Notes: generated by a model not told the origin, from the letters alone. 64,000 bases of DNA from Thuidium tamariscinum (GCA_947034885.2 OX344750.2:6988501-7052500); one strand, 5' to 3'. Shown: positions 25,757 to 38,637, counted from the stretch's first letter. Made by a program: numbers and translations.

Positions 25757-28570
25757 TTCTTATGTTTTCCTCAAGATTTGGTATGCATGACCCTGTCCAA
25801 CCAAGACTTTCAAGGCTTAAGAGTCACACATGAGTAGGAAGGGACTCCACAATACTAGCTTCGAGCCTTCTTCAGAAGGTAACTAGCTTGAGGTACATGC
25901 GCACAAGCTTTAAGATCAATACAGCAAAAGAGGACTAGCCAGACCACTCACCATAGCTAGCTTCGTATACATGGATGGAAGCTTGAGATAAGTGTGGCAA
26001 AACAACTAGGACTTGCAAAACCACCGACCATAGCTAGCTTCTACAACAAAACCACCCACCACAACAATATTTTCTACGGGACTTGGTTGACGACATTCTA
26101 AAGAAACTTGCAAACGAAGAAATTCACGGATGTGTGCGTGAGCGCAACAGAGTCTACTAGTGGGTCGTTGCAAGAAACACTTACCCGTTTTGGTTCAAAA
26201 TGGCCTTTTTCTATGAGTCCTGTGACTTTTGGAATAATTTTTTTTAAATAAAATAAAATGTGGATAATTTGAAGAGCAATGAGAGTATTATGTCTCCTAA
26301 AATTCAGACCTAAGAAAATTGACCTCTAAAAGTTATGCACAAAAAAGGAAAAGGAAAAATACAATGAAAATAGACACTTTTTTCTTTGATTTTTTAAAAA
26401 TAATAAAAAAATTCAAAAAAACAAAATTCAAAAACCCATTTTTTATAACTTAAATATTCTTCATTTTCAATAAATTTCATCTTCAGAAAAAATATTTTGT
26501 GTTCTGTACAAGTGTACCTTGGTAGTGCACTTTGAGCACATGTGAAAGTTGGATAGTTTAATATTTTCAAAAATTATTTTTAGGGAATGTGTAACTATAC
26601 TATAAATACAAGCATGCCAATTTTCAGCTCAAAATTTGCTTTTTTGGGTCAAAAATAGGACTAAAACCCCCCAAAATGGCCAAAGTAGACACCCAATCGG
26701 GGGCAGTTTAAAAATAGTAAAATAATTTTGAAAAAATTGAAAAAATTACAAAACATGTAAAACTTTTGTGTGCACCTTCATTCCAAATTTCAAGTCAAAA
26801 AAACAAAAAATGAAAAAGTTATGAGCGAAAAACTACTTGGTAAAAAAGGACAAGTGTTTCTTGCAATCACCCTAATAAGTTTTCTAACATCTCGCACAAT
26901 TGATCGTCTCAATAGAACGTCAACTCTAACTGCTGGACAGGTCCGACAGGCAAGAAGAGGCAAAAAGAGCGAGAGATGAGAGTTTAGTGAGAGTACTTGC
27001 GTTTGCTATCTACATACTTACTACTTCTACATCATAAACGTTTGCAATGGTTTTTCAGTATTACCACAACATTTTGCAATGGTAATCTAATCACTTCGAA
27101 AGTTCTATGGACTTGTTTCCCTAGCACTGATTAAACAATGATTAATTCATCACACAACCTATATGTCGTAACATTTTGTATGCATCCTTTATTCCGCGAT
27201 TGTTAAACTTGAGCACACGTACTAGCAAGCACTCTACATATTAAATGTTTTCCTCAAGACTTGGGAGTCACTCGCAAGTCGGAAAGGACTCCACAAAACT
27301 AGTGCTACGAGCCATCATCTGAAGGTAACTAAATTCAAGTACATAAGCTTCGAGATCGATACGGCAAAGCAGGACTAGCCAAACCACTCACCATAGCTAG
27401 CTTCATATACATGGACAGAAGCTTGAAATAAGTGTGGCAAAACAGCTAGAACTCGCAAAACCACCGACCATAGCTAGCTCCTACAGCAAAACCACCCACC
27501 ACAGCAGTATTTTCTACGGGACTTGCTTGACGACATTCTAAAGAAACTTGCAGATGTAGCAATTCACGGATGTGCGCGCAGAGTCTACTAGTAAGTTTTC
27601 CAACATCTCGCACGATTGATCGTCTCAATACAACGTCAACTCTAACTGCTGGACAAGTCCGACAGGCAAGAAGAGGCAAAAAGAGCGACTGAGCGAGAGA
27701 TGGGATCTGCTCAACTTTAAACTTACGAGCAGGCATGTCCGCAAAGCGATCTCCAAGAAATAGCTCGGAGCTTGACCAGCTACCGACGCGAATAGGGCAG
27801 CTCGATCAGAAACTACATAATTATAATTACTGCATTTGCGTTACAGTGAGAGTACTTGCGTTTGCTATCTACACTCTTACTACTTCTACATCATAAACGT
27901 TTGCGATGGTTTTTCAGTGTTACCACAACATTTTGCAATGGTAATCTAATCACTTCGAAAGTTCTGTGGACTTGTTTCCCTGGCACTGATTAAACAATGA
28001 TTAATTGATCAAAGAACCTGTATGCCGTAACATTCGGTATGCATCCCTTATTCGATTCTCTCATTCCGCGATCGTTAAACTTGAGCACACGTACTGGCAA
28101 GCACTCTACGTATTAAATGTTTTCCTCAAGGCTTAGGAGTCACTCACAAGTCGGAAGGGACTCCACAAAACTAGTGCTACGAGCCATCATCTGAAGGTAA
28201 CTAAATTCAAGTACATAAGCTTGAGATCGATACGGCAAAGCAGGACTAGCCAAACCACTCACCATGGCTAGCTTCAAAAACATGCCTGGGCAGGAGCTCG
28301 AGATCAACACTGTAAGACAGAACTAGAAAAGCCAAGTCACCATAGCTAGCTTGAGATACAAGGACAGAAGCTTTGAGACTGAAACGGCAGAAACAGGACT
28401 AACGAGTGCACTCACCATAATTTGAGATCGATACGGCAGCAGGGTCGAGCGGAAGACGAAGACGAGAGCCACGTCCGAGCAAATCAGAATGGGCGAAGCT
28501 TCACACAAACACGAGCAAGAAGCACCAAACCCCAGCCTCGCGCTCGCTTGGGCTTCTGGGGTTTCACTGT
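25757..28570. repeat. Large tandem duplication with a 70-80 bp minisatellite
   Basis: Three blocks begin at about 25757, 27209 and 28081; the last two starts are 872 bp apart. Block 1 is interrupted by the TIR element at 26162-26872. Within blocks, units carrying CTCACCATAGCTAGCTT recur at 25951, 26021, 27387, 27466, 28258, 28340 and 28409. Reversed, each reads ATGGTGAGTG, a strong splice-donor-like word. No protein is supported on either strand. Confidence 0.7.
26162..26872. mobile_element. Harbinger-like TIR element inside a tandem duplication, with an empty site nearby
   Basis: Starts GGGTCGTTGCAAGAAACAC and ends GTGTTTCTTGCAATCACCC, 711 bp. The same flanks occur without the element at about 27585-27600 (CTACTAGTAAGTTTTCC), which marks the insertion cleanly. 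TAA at the empty site fits a three-base TWA target. Non-coding. Confidence 0.82.
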
Positions 28571-28574
28571 TCAC

Positions 28575-31290
28575 CTACTGTTCATCTACGACGAACCCAG
28601 TCGTCCTCGGCTGCCAGCCGTGCCACCTCTGACCTCGTCTACAGAACCTCCTCTGACATGCAAAGTTCACGGAACTTAGACTTGAACAGTCGCCTGCAAT
28701 GACAAGTTGCGCGGGCCCGCGTTGATTGCAGATTGGGTGCCTTGGAATAGATTCCAGATTGACTGGAGATTCGTGGATATCCGGCCTCATCATGGTGCCC
28801 CGGAACTGCACGCAAAGTCACGTTCCTAGTTTTTAAGGTTTTTCTCAAGGCGTGGGACCAGAAAAAAGTATCATGGCTTGGGTGAGTGGGTGACCATGCC
28901 AGTTGGGAGCCTCTTGTAGCTACTGTACTGTACATGAACAGGACGAGAGGTTTGTCTGCAGTGAGATGTCCGGGCATCATATGGACAGGAAACGGTCCCG
29001 GGGAAACGGACAACTGGTTACCCACACTCAATGTGTGGGTCACACTTGACGCCCGAAGTAACTACTGAATTACACGCAACATGTCCCCGTAACTCTGAAC
29101 CGTGACATTATTAGTTGAAAATGTACAATAAATCTGGATGTAGGGTAGAACCACCCATAAGCGATCGTTTAAGATATTTTAGACATGATTTGGTGCAGTG
29201 CAAGGCAAAGCCAATATTTCCAGAAGTGTAATAATGAAAATGATGTGGATTGCAAAAATTTTGGTAATTTTATCACATGAAATGAAATTACTTATAAATT
29301 TTGAAAGGCAAAAGCTGGGCTTGATCCACGACTAACATTTAGAGTGAGCCAATTCTAATCATCAAAGAATTACTTTTCCACTCATTACTTCATATACTTT
29401 CTTGCTCACTTATGTGTCATTAAGTTATTGGTCCAAACCTTGAAAAAGTACAAAACACACATTCCAAGGAGAAAATGGAAATCTGTTCCAACCTTGGTTG
29501 CAAATATGGCACCCTAGTATTCATTAAGTTGATTAGACACTTCGATGAGTTCAAACACAAACTGTAGCTTAAGCTCATATATATCCAGGAAGTTGCAGCA
29601 ATCTTACAGAGCGTCTGCAGTTTAGTCTACGGCAACTAAAGAAATTCCACTATTGGGCGGAGTGACGCATGCATCGAGTCCAAGGAATTGCAAGCAAGAA
29701 ATGCGTCCAAATGCAAAGTAACTATCAGTGCGGAGGTACACCATGCTTCGAACATAATCAGTAATGCGCATCAATCCATTTCAATACTGGCATGATATTG
29801 GTCGCAGTAGTTTATTACCATACAACCTGCAACAACTGGGTGGTTGTAGCATTCAGCTACTCTTACCCCAACAGGAACTGACACTAACACAGAAGTCGCT
29901 TAAGCTAATCTGATAATGAAAATCATGTCTCATATGGAATCCCTTCTGTGTGAACCAGTAGCCATTTATTGGACTAGCCCAATTGTTTTCCATAGTGCTA
30001 GACGATTACAGTGGTGATGAAGCTCATTGAGCGAATTACAAGATATCTACGGCTAAGTGCAAGCAATAAGCAGCATGGAAATTGACCGATCAAGGAGTAC
30101 TGTATACGCCATTGAATCGCAAGTTACATAAGCTATGACGCGAAGAGTGCCTTCACATGCATGTGTTTAATGTGGTCCTCTCTCAGTCGAAAACCAAAAT
30201 TTTGTTCAACTGGAGCCATTCCATCAAAATGACGCGGAAGGAGAAGGGTGAAAATGGACTATTTGTTAAAGTAGCACGATTCAGGGCGCCAAAAATTGTT
30301 CTTGACCTGCACAAAGCTCTAAAGAGCAGGACTGGTATAGATTTCAAAACGGATTTCAGAACGCACGGTCCAAACATGAAAGTGCCAAGTTTGTGAAAAT
30401 ATGCCAATATCACGGATTTGACGTTGAAAGAAGGAAACGAATGGAAAAAACACCATTTCAACGAAATTTCCCATCGAAACAATACTTCGAAATAGTTGCC
30501 TCCGAGGCGATTTGATCGCTGACATCGTCCTCCTAAAATTGACATGGAATGCTTATCACCACTCTGTATGTATTCCTTTGTATGTGGCAGCAAAGTAAGC
30601 TTTTCAAAACTGAAAATCAGAATATCATTCTGTACTCACTTTGAGCAAGAAATATGCTCATACTCTTGCATTTGGTTTGCCATTCTGATGAACATGTATG
30701 GCCTCAAATACCGACCAAAAAGAAACACAAACTCTTAATTTCACTTGCAGGCAATGGTGGATACTTTGGACCTACATTGCAGAGCCGTGTCATGCGCAAT
30801 TACAACGGGATTTGACGAATAGGGATAATGCGCTGTCTTTGAGCATCAAATATTTGAAAGTAAAAACCTGTAGGCACACTGCCAGCATTTGTAGTTTACA
30901 CCCGGCTCTACGTCGCTAGAAACTTCTTCAGAAAATTGAATTGTTGCATCTTCCGACAATCACGTCTAATGTGGCCAAATACATATGGTCTACCAGTTCA
31001 CTGAATTATGCAGAGAACCGACTTGACTAATCCAAATCCTAAATACATGGCCAACTCCCACGTAATGCATGATGGTCTGAGGAACAATTACCTTCCAGTC
31101 TAGTAAACTAGCTGCTCAAAGCTGAAATTTGCTTGATTTCAAAAACTTACGCAGGATCCTTGTGTTCAGGTATTGAGCTCAGTGCGAGAAATTCTCCCTC
31201 AAACGTCCCCATTCGAGCTCATGCGCAGTTGTCGGTTGCGCGGGTGCAAATCCCATCTCGACACCAGGTGCCGTAATAATCATCTCAATA
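28575..31290. other. Mixed-composition region without a supported gene
   Basis: 28575-29060 is GC-richer and related to 24330-24480. A small hairpin-like pair (CCCACACTCAATGTGTGGG) is at 29021-29039. From 29100 to 31290 I see only the weak coding-like stretch at 30240-30520. Confidence 0.4.
30240..30520 (+). other. Coding-like stretch with in-frame stops, unknown
   Basis: Read forward from the 30157 frame, the segment gives RFRAPKIVLDLHKALKSR, then FKTDFRTHGPNMKVPSL-stop-KYANI and DLTLKEGNEWKKHHFNE, with further stops. The residue pattern continues plausibly across the stops, as in a decayed gene. I cannot name the family. It lies near the CACTA relic but on the opposite strand. Confidence 0.25.
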
Positions 31291-31299
31291 TCCGCAGTT

Positions 31300-32500
31300 G
31301 CTGCTCATGGATCCTGCACCGATTTGAGGGTATGAAACTGCGTCAATTTCCATTTCGCAGGTTCATTGTCACGGCGTGGGTGGTCCATGGGTAACCATCA
31401 GCGGTGGTAGATGTCGTTACATTTTTTTGTCAAATACTTCGACTTGTAGGAAATCGTTCCTGGCCCACAAGATGTGCAACCCACATACAAGCCCTTTGTG
31501 ACTTTCTCAGCCATAATCCTTGAGGCAGGAAAATCGTGACTATCATGAACCTGCAATTGAAAGAAGAGTTGCCCATATGTATAATATGATGCATCTGTGA
31601 CTGGGCCACCCATGCACCACCCGCAGTGCAGCTCTTCCAACAACTTTATGACGACGTCGAAGTTCTCTCTAGAATATAACAGATTTCGTTCTTGAAATGA
31701 TCAAAGACTATTAATATCATAAAATGTTTCTTTATTGTCATTCAAGCGGGATGTTGCAATGCAAGAAAATTACACGCCAAGTAGACCAGGTACACCGTTT
31801 CACCAAGTATGGGTTAAACCTTACTGACTCCGTCCGTTGCCAGCCCAAATCCGCATAGGTTGCACGCTTCAGGAGCACATGAAGGCCAGTCCTTGTCGAT
31901 CTCATTCCACTCCATGGAATTTGATGCAAAACGCATCATGCCGTCAGTTTTGGAGTAGTGATGATGCCACGACGTGAAACTAGCTTTAAAAGAAGTTCTA
32001 AATATATAATGTATGCGCGGCAGTAACGGGAAATGTCGGAGGACCTTTAAAGGAACCTAACTTCTACCAAAATGAGTGAGATTCTCTTCTTTACCAGAGA
32101 ACAACAAAGCACAAATTGCCCCTGGAGGGCAACAGCGGATGCTCGTTTATGATAATCCAAATTGCCGCGGTTTCTTAGATGCAATATACTCGGACATTGG
32201 CAATGAGTTCGGTGTATATGGGGAGGATGCTCCCACTTTGAAGCTTAAAGAGGGCTCCCATCAAAGGAAGTATGCTGAGGAGAATCCTTGTATTCTTCAG
32301 CAATTCATCAATATGAGGATGGCAAAATGAGCATAATGAATCTTGCAGCATCTCCTTCAGCAACGTCCGGAGTCCTCTGCGTTGTCGTCGTCGTCTCCGA
32401 TCCCTCATCAAGCACTTCCTCAAGGAATTCTGCTTCGCTCTCATCCAGGTCAATGGGGACCGAATCCCCAACTTCGTAGCGTCCATGCATTTAATTGCAA
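31300..32500 (-). pseudogene. Decayed CACTA/En-Spm transposase (Transposase_21 type)
   Basis: Read on the minus strand, pieces of a Transposase_21 (TNP2-like) protein appear in order but in changing frames with stops. They are an acidic N-terminal stretch (32490-32308), NSLPMSEYIASKK and ENLTHFG (about 32210-32070), VLRHFPLLPRIHYIFRT (about 32050-32000), SKTDGMMRFASNSMEW (about 31955-31905), GLATDGV, WSTWRVIFLHCNIPLE (31790-31740), HDFPASRIMAEKVTKGLYVG, CTSCGPGTISYKSKYL (about 31480-31430) and HR-stop-WLPMDHPRRD (about 31400-31370). The TGA in the last motif fits loss of an Arg codon by C-to-T change. The source would be an autonomous CACTA element. Its ends were not found. The gene is clearly dead. 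Confidence 0.82.
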
Positions 32501-32742
32501 ACTTGGATGGGGCTTCACCGGCCAACTGCGAATGAGTTTGGGTGTCACGAGATAGGGACTACGGCGGGATGGTTGGCCTTCCAGTTTCAAGGGTGCCTTC
32601 ATTTCCTTATGCAGCATGCACTGGATCCAGTTACGCGGGGACCTTGCCTTGTAATATTGTCTAGTGCATGATTTGGGAGTTCCCCAAGCTCAGTTCCTCC
32701 ATTGTTGTAGCCATTCATTGGCATGAAATACTGCGCATCAAA

Positions 32743-32979
32743 GGGTGATCAATTGCAAAAAATACCTAAATTATACTATTCTTTGTTAGACTATGCACGT
32801 GCTCGTTTCTTTTCTGGCCATATCGGTGGTTACCTCCATCTTGAAGGTGTATACATTGACCAGATTTTTTGAAGTTTTTGAATTTTGTTTCTCATTTTAT
32901 TATTCGAAAGTACTCCAAAAACAACAACATGAGTACTTTGCAATGCAACAAAATCAGCATGTACTTCTTGCAATCACCC
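32743..32979. mobile_element. Short, internally deleted member of the TIR family
   Basis: The left end GGGTGATCAATTGCAAAAA and the right end TACTTCTTGCAATCACCC match the family ends imperfectly, over 237 bp in all. Interior landmarks (GAAAGTACTCC, GTACTTTGCAATGCAAC) are compatible. Lower confidence because the ends have drifted. Confidence 0.45.
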
Positions 32980-33989
32980 CCAAATTTCACTGCCATGCAT
33001 GTCCCAATCATTGTCCAAGTCATTCAGCAGAACTCCCTGCAAGACACAAGCACACAACGCCTATCAAATTTTATAGTAATGTTGTCTCCAGAGTCGACTG
33101 CTCCACAGGTTCCTGTGCAGTTCGGAAATATCACAAACCTTCATTTTCATACTTCTAACTGAGTACATCATTCTGCAATTGAATCCTTCAGAATCGAGTT
33201 AGTTTGGACCACGTGCCTCTTAAGATCCGATCATACAAAGTTCAAAAGAAATTATCAAACTCCTATCAACATCGATCCTATGATCAAATTCAATTGTCGC
33301 AGAAGTTGGACTTCATTGTGCATGAGCGATCGCTCTGATTAAAAAAAAATTCATCAGGTTGGAAACATGGAAGGACAGCTTAAAACTTCAACACAAATTG
33401 CTACGTGCATGAAATAGGGACTTCAGATTTTGCTCTGGACTTAATTTACAAATCGGGGTTAACTTTTTTCATGAGTTCGTGCTTTGCTGTCGTCGCACTA
33501 AACTTCTGATAAGCTTGAATGACTTAACACTGAGCCTCCCCGAGAGTTTCGTGCATGCCGGCTTATTGCAAACGCTCCCAAATTTCGGTACCTGGCGACA
33601 TGGTACATGCATAAATCAAGTCGCTTATACTCCGTAACTTAACCCTGGAAGGACGCGGGGGGTCTATGTGGAATTTCATCATTTCTAAAACCGTGGGAAT
33701 CATTGGCAATAAAATATTCAAAAAAATTCATTTGAAGTCAATGAAGTGTAGAAGATCTTCATTTTCCACTCCTAAAAACGGTTGATGAATGATTGCATGT
33801 CCGTCCTACATTGAAGAATTTTTTGTCATTCATCAGACCATTCTAGTCTGCGGCGACTTTACAGGGTTAAAAGTACCATTTTTTTGGACAGACCAAATTT
33901 TTCACATTTAGAAAAATAAATAATTGGATATATACTATTTAATCCTTAAAGGATGGACCTATAGCCAGAGCTTTGAAGCTTCCTTGCTT

Positions 33990-36190
33990 GTCACTCAATT
34001 TCTTACCATTTTAGAACTTGATATATATGAAAAATTTTATTTTTACTTTTTAGAGATGAAAGTACATGTCTTTTATACTTCACAAAAAACTTAGATTTTT
34101 TTGAGAAAAATTGATTTTTATGAGAATTTTTGAAGAGAAAGTGAAAAAAAAATCATATCAAATAGAAAATAATCTCAAAAAATCTGAAAATTTCACCATG
34201 CATATACATTATAGTGAAAAAGATTATGGTGCACACTCATTCTCCATATACTTCTATAATTAGGATGCAATGGACATTAAAAACGCAATCAAAGTTCAAA
34301 TTGCAATAAAACATTCAATTTTATAAATTTTTCCAAAATTACAATTGGAGTGGAAACTAAAGTAGAGGACCTTCATTTCAGTAGTTGGGCTAAAATTCAA
34401 ATAATAAATGTCGTTTAGAAGAAGAAATTTCAGATTTACTCAATATCTCAAAATACACTAAAATGGCAAATTTTGCCATCTGTTTCCTTTAATTACTTGT
34501 CAATTATATGAAAACAAACATTAGGTAGACTAAAAACTCAATCAGAGACTCTTTGTAACTCAACATGAAAGGTCATTAAAAGAAAGTGGATGAAAAAACT
34601 ATTGTTAACTTCTTGTTCTCGGCCCTGCAAAGTTAGCCAAACAAATTAATACCACAGAATGGCACTAGCATTGCTTAGGGGGGTGAATGCAAGAAACACC
34701 CGTACTATTTGTTGCGTTTTACTACAGTACTAATGACTTTTCCTGGAGTACTTTAAAATTAGAAAATTAATTTGAAAAAAATTTGAAAAATATGAACAAT
34801 GTATAGACCTCTAAGATGAAGGTTTTCGGCGAAGGAAATTGATAGAAAAATTCTCTAAGTAGGAGAATTAAAAAAGCACCAAACCTCAAGAAAATACATA
34901 TCTTCATGTTTTAATTTGGGAAAAATAGTAAAAATAAGTAAATTCAAAAAATAAAAAGTGGCCATTTGCAACAATTCTATAGAGATGGTCATTCACCAAA
35001 AAAAAAATACCAAACTAATATTTTATATGTTTCAAAATTCAAGCAAAAAGAAGCTCACTTTATAGACTTCTACACCACACAAAACTAACTTTTTTCAAAA
35101 TTCCTCTTGTGGAGAGATGTAAATCTACTAGAAGATCATTTCATCCAAATTTCATCTCAAAATCATTAAAAAAAGGTACTCCTTAGTACTGAAAACCTCC
35201 AAATTCTCATTTGTGACATTTAATTACTAGTACTATTTTAATATTAAACTGTTTTTGAAAATTATGAAAAAATTATGTAAAGTGTATGATAGACATGAGT
35301 ACCTTCTATAGAAATCTTGAGTCATTTCGAGAAAAAATGCAAAAGTTATGACCAAAAAACAGATCAGCACTTAGCTTGTGACGAAAAATAGTACAAGTGT
35401 TTCTTGCATTCCCCCAGGGGTTAAGAGTAGAATCTAGTGTGCCAATCAATTTCTGAGAGAGTTAAACATACCAAAGTTTAGGGTAATAAAGGTAGACACT
35501 TATTCATTAGAGAATCTGATTTCAAGCCTCGTAATTCATCATTCAATTTGTTGCCATTTTGGAATTAGATATGTTTGAAAAAGTTTATATTTATTTTTCA
35601 GAGATGAAATTACATGTCTCCTCTATTTCACAAATAAGCTAGATTTTTTGCGGAAAATTGATTTTTATGAGAAGTAGTGAAGAAAAAATCATATCAAATA
35701 AAAATTATTCCAAAAAACCTGAAAATTTCACCATGTGGATACATTACAGTGACAAACATCATAGTGTAAACTCAATTTCCGTATCATTCTAAAATTAGAA
35801 TGCAATAAACATTGAAAATAAGTCTAAAGTTCAAACCACAATAAAATATTTAATATTATGAATGTTTTCAAAATTCCAATTGGTGTAGTGAAACTAGAGT
35901 AGAGGACCTTCATTTCATTCATAAGGTTGTCTCAAACTCAAAAAATATCATTTTTGTGGAGAAATTTCAGATTTAGAGCAAAGAGCAACAACTTCTCAAA
36001 TATACTAAAATGGCATATTTTGCCATCCATTTTTATTACTTACTTCTCAACTATATGAAAACAAACATTAGTTAGACAAAAAAACTCAACTCAATACACT
36101 ATGTAACTCAACATGAAAGGTCATAAAAAAAATAGATGAAAAAACTACTTGTAATCTCTTCTTATGACCCTAAGCTATAATGCAACACTA
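33990..36190. repeat. Direct repeats of about 640 bp flanking a TIR element
   Basis: 33990-34640 and 35545-36190 match along their length, for example AAATTTCAGATTTA, AATGGCAAATTTTGCCATC against AATGGCATATTTTGCCATC, and TATGAAAACAAACATTAG. The intervening DNA holds the element 34681-35415. The right copy runs into repeat copy 2. They may be degenerate LTRs or a plain tandem duplication; no TG...CA ends or polyprotein were found. Confidence 0.6.
34681..35415. mobile_element. Harbinger-like TIR element, copy at 34.7 kb
   Basis: Starts GGGTGAATGCAAGAAACACC and ends GTGTTTCTTGCATTCCCCC, 735 bp. It lies between two direct repeats (about 33990-34640 and 35545-36190). AGG flanks it on both sides if the element is read from 34680; this target duplication is uncertain. 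Non-coding. Confidence 0.75.
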
Positions 36191-36625
36191 CAAAATGGCC
36201 CACATGATAGTCTAGGTATAAACTTTCTACACAACTACTAGCTTTTGACAAGCCAATTTCTTTCTAAAGCCTACTAAGTTATTCATAAGAAAAAATCTTT
36301 GACAAAAATAAAAATTTTGGATGATTGCAAGAAGTAAAGAAATACCTGGTAGTTTGATTGCATTCTAATTTTGGAGTGTTGTAACTTTTGAAGTATGAAT
36401 CCAATGCCCAAACTAAAACATCAATTTCTAGATATCTTGACAAAAATTATATCCTTTATTTTTAAGAATTTTATAAAATCATTTTATATTTAAAAATTTA
36501 TTTTGTTATTTTGTCACATTTTGGTATAGAGGGTTTTTTAATACTCTTGAGTTGTTAAAATTAATGATTTTCAGCTGAAATTACTATGGTATATTTTCCT
36601 AGTAGGAAGATATATGGATGATTTA

Positions 36626-36923
36626 TAAGAGGATTTTTCAGAGCTTTAGGAGAGCGTTTCAGCCCTGTTCCCCACTCTGCGAACGCGTCAGATAAAATAA
36701 TAATAATAATAAAACAATAAAATAATTTTTTTTTAAATTATTAAATTTTTTTTTTTTAAATTTAAATTTTAAAAAATTATTTAAAAAAATTAAAATATTA
36801 ATTAAATATGATTATCTGATGTGGCAATCTCTTGGCCACATCAGATTGCCTCAGTGGCAGCATTCAGAGAGTTCCCACCGCCTGAGAACTCACGGTCTTC
36901 TAGAGTAGCTGAAAATCCTCTTA
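36626..36923. mobile_element. Miniature inverted-repeat element flanked by TA
   Basis: The left end AGAGGATTTTTCAG (from 36628) is mirrored by CTGAAAATCCTCT (to 36921), with TA on both sides, as in mariner/Stowaway-type elements. The interior has an (AAT)n-like and poly-T stretch (36690-36800) and a small inverted pair around TCTGATGTGGCAATC and GGCCACATCAGATTG. About 294 bp, non-coding. Confidence 0.6.
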
Positions 36924-37630
36924 CGGCAAGAAACACTTGTACTATTTTGTGTCACATGTTGCATGCTAATTTGTTTTTTGGCCATAACTTTTGTGTTTTG
37001 ACTCCAATTGACTTAAGATTTGTAGGAAAGGTATTCATAACTATCAAAAACCCTCTCTAATTTTTCATAATTTTCAAAAATAATATTCTATCTAAATATA
37101 AACCCCAATTGAATGTCATACTTCATAATTTAGGGATTTTTAGTACTATGGAGTACCTTTTTTTTAATGATTTTGAGATGAAATTTCAAGGAGATGGTCT
37201 TCTAGCTAGTAGACTTCTAACTCTTTAGGGAAGGATTTTTTAAAATAGTTAATTTTATGTGGTGTAGAGGTCTACAAAGTGAGTTCTTTTCTGCTAGTAT
37301 TTTGAAACATATAAAATGTTATTTTGGTAGATTTTTTGGTAAATGACCATCTCCATAGAATTGTTGCAAATGGCTACTTTTTGTTTTTTGTAAATATTTA
37401 TTTTTATTATTTTTTCCTAATTAAAATATGAAGGTATGTATTTTCTTGAGGTTTGGCACTTTTCTAGTTCTCCTACTTAGGGAATTTTTCTATGCAATTC
37501 CTCCCTTGGGTACCTTTGTCTAAAAGGTGTATATATAATTCATATTTTTTAAATTAAAAAAAAATTACTTTTCTAATTTGAAAGAACCCTCCAAAAAATC
37601 ATGAAAACGCAACAAGTAGTACAATCACCC
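36924..37630. mobile_element. Harbinger-like TIR element lacking its outermost left bases
   Basis: Begins CGGCAAGAAACACTTGTACT, missing the GGGTGATT start, and ends AACAAGTAGTACAATCACCC. About 707 bp, with the family's internal sequence. It directly follows the TA-flanked miniature element, whose insertion may have removed the end. Confidence 0.65.
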
Positions 37631-38637
37631 ATGTTCCTATCATAGGGCATCTAAAAATACATTATTTTATATCCTCCACATTTGTGCAAACAAGCCTCCC
37701 TTGGGTGTGCAATTCCAAAGATTAGAAACGATTTTGACCTCATTTTTTTGGGTCAAAATTCATCACCAAAGAGTCTTCCCAAATGGCCAACTCTTGCTTC
37801 TGTTGAAAATTGTTTTCTCTATTTTCTAAGGATTAAAATGTTGAAGCATGTATTTTATGGAACAAAACTCTATGTCAAAGAAAATGTCCTAGAAAATACA
37901 TGCTTCAATGTTTTCATTTGTAGAAAATAGAAAAAATAATTTTCAATAAAAGTAAAAATTGATCATTTGGGAAGATTCTTTGAGATCTCTATTCTGAATA
38001 CAAAAATGAGGTCAAAACTACTTCTAATGTTTGGAATTGCATGCACAAGGGAGGCTTGTTTGCACAAATGTGGGGGATATAAAATAATATATTTTTAGAT
38101 ATCCTTTGGTAAGAACATGTCTACCTATTAGGAAAATACACTATAGAAATTTCAGGTGAAAATCATTAATTTTAACAGCTCAATAGTATAAAAAAACTCT
38201 TTTTGTCAAAGTGTGACAAAATAACAAAATAAACTCTTAAATATATAACGATTTTTAAATATTTCTGAAAAATAAGGGATACAATTTTTGTCAAGATACC
38301 TAGAAATTGATTTTTTGGTTTTGGCATTGGATTCATACTTCAAAAGCTATAGCGCTTCAAAATTAGAACGCAACCAAATTGCCAAGTGTTTCTTGCAATC
38401 ATCCTTCTCCTTGTATGATAATTGGAAGTTCAAAGAAGTATATTTCAATTCTCTATTCTATAGTCATTAAAGGAAGGTACCTTGGGATTTTTTCAAATAT
38501 AAAACAACACTCGTCACAACCCTCTTCCATTCAACTATTAATGCTTGCGAGTAAATGCTTTGACATTTGGAAGTCTAACAAAATGTAGAAACTTAGGGAA
38601 AAAGTTCCTCATCAAGAAAAATAAATGTAATGCAAGG

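Larger units (their letters stand above)
36319..38404. mobile_element. Long-TIR member of the same family, 2.1 kb, with nested insertions
   Basis: The left end is GGATGATTGCAAGAAG and the right end GTGTTTCTTGCAATCATCC. The arms pair over about 300 bp (36319-36660 against 38404-38100). The interior holds a miniature element (36626-36923) and a partial family copy (36924-37630). Some open stretches occur (for example 37682-37930) but none resembles a transposase. Confidence 0.65.

Noticed and set aside
28323..28574. Minus-strand frame starting a possible gene with ATG/GTGAGT
   Set aside because: The same word recurs in every minisatellite unit, and no downstream exons with protein-like content were found.
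37682..37930. 82-codon frame inside the long-TIR element as a transposase
   Set aside because: No DDE motifs or HTH; it lies in sequence shared with non-coding family members.
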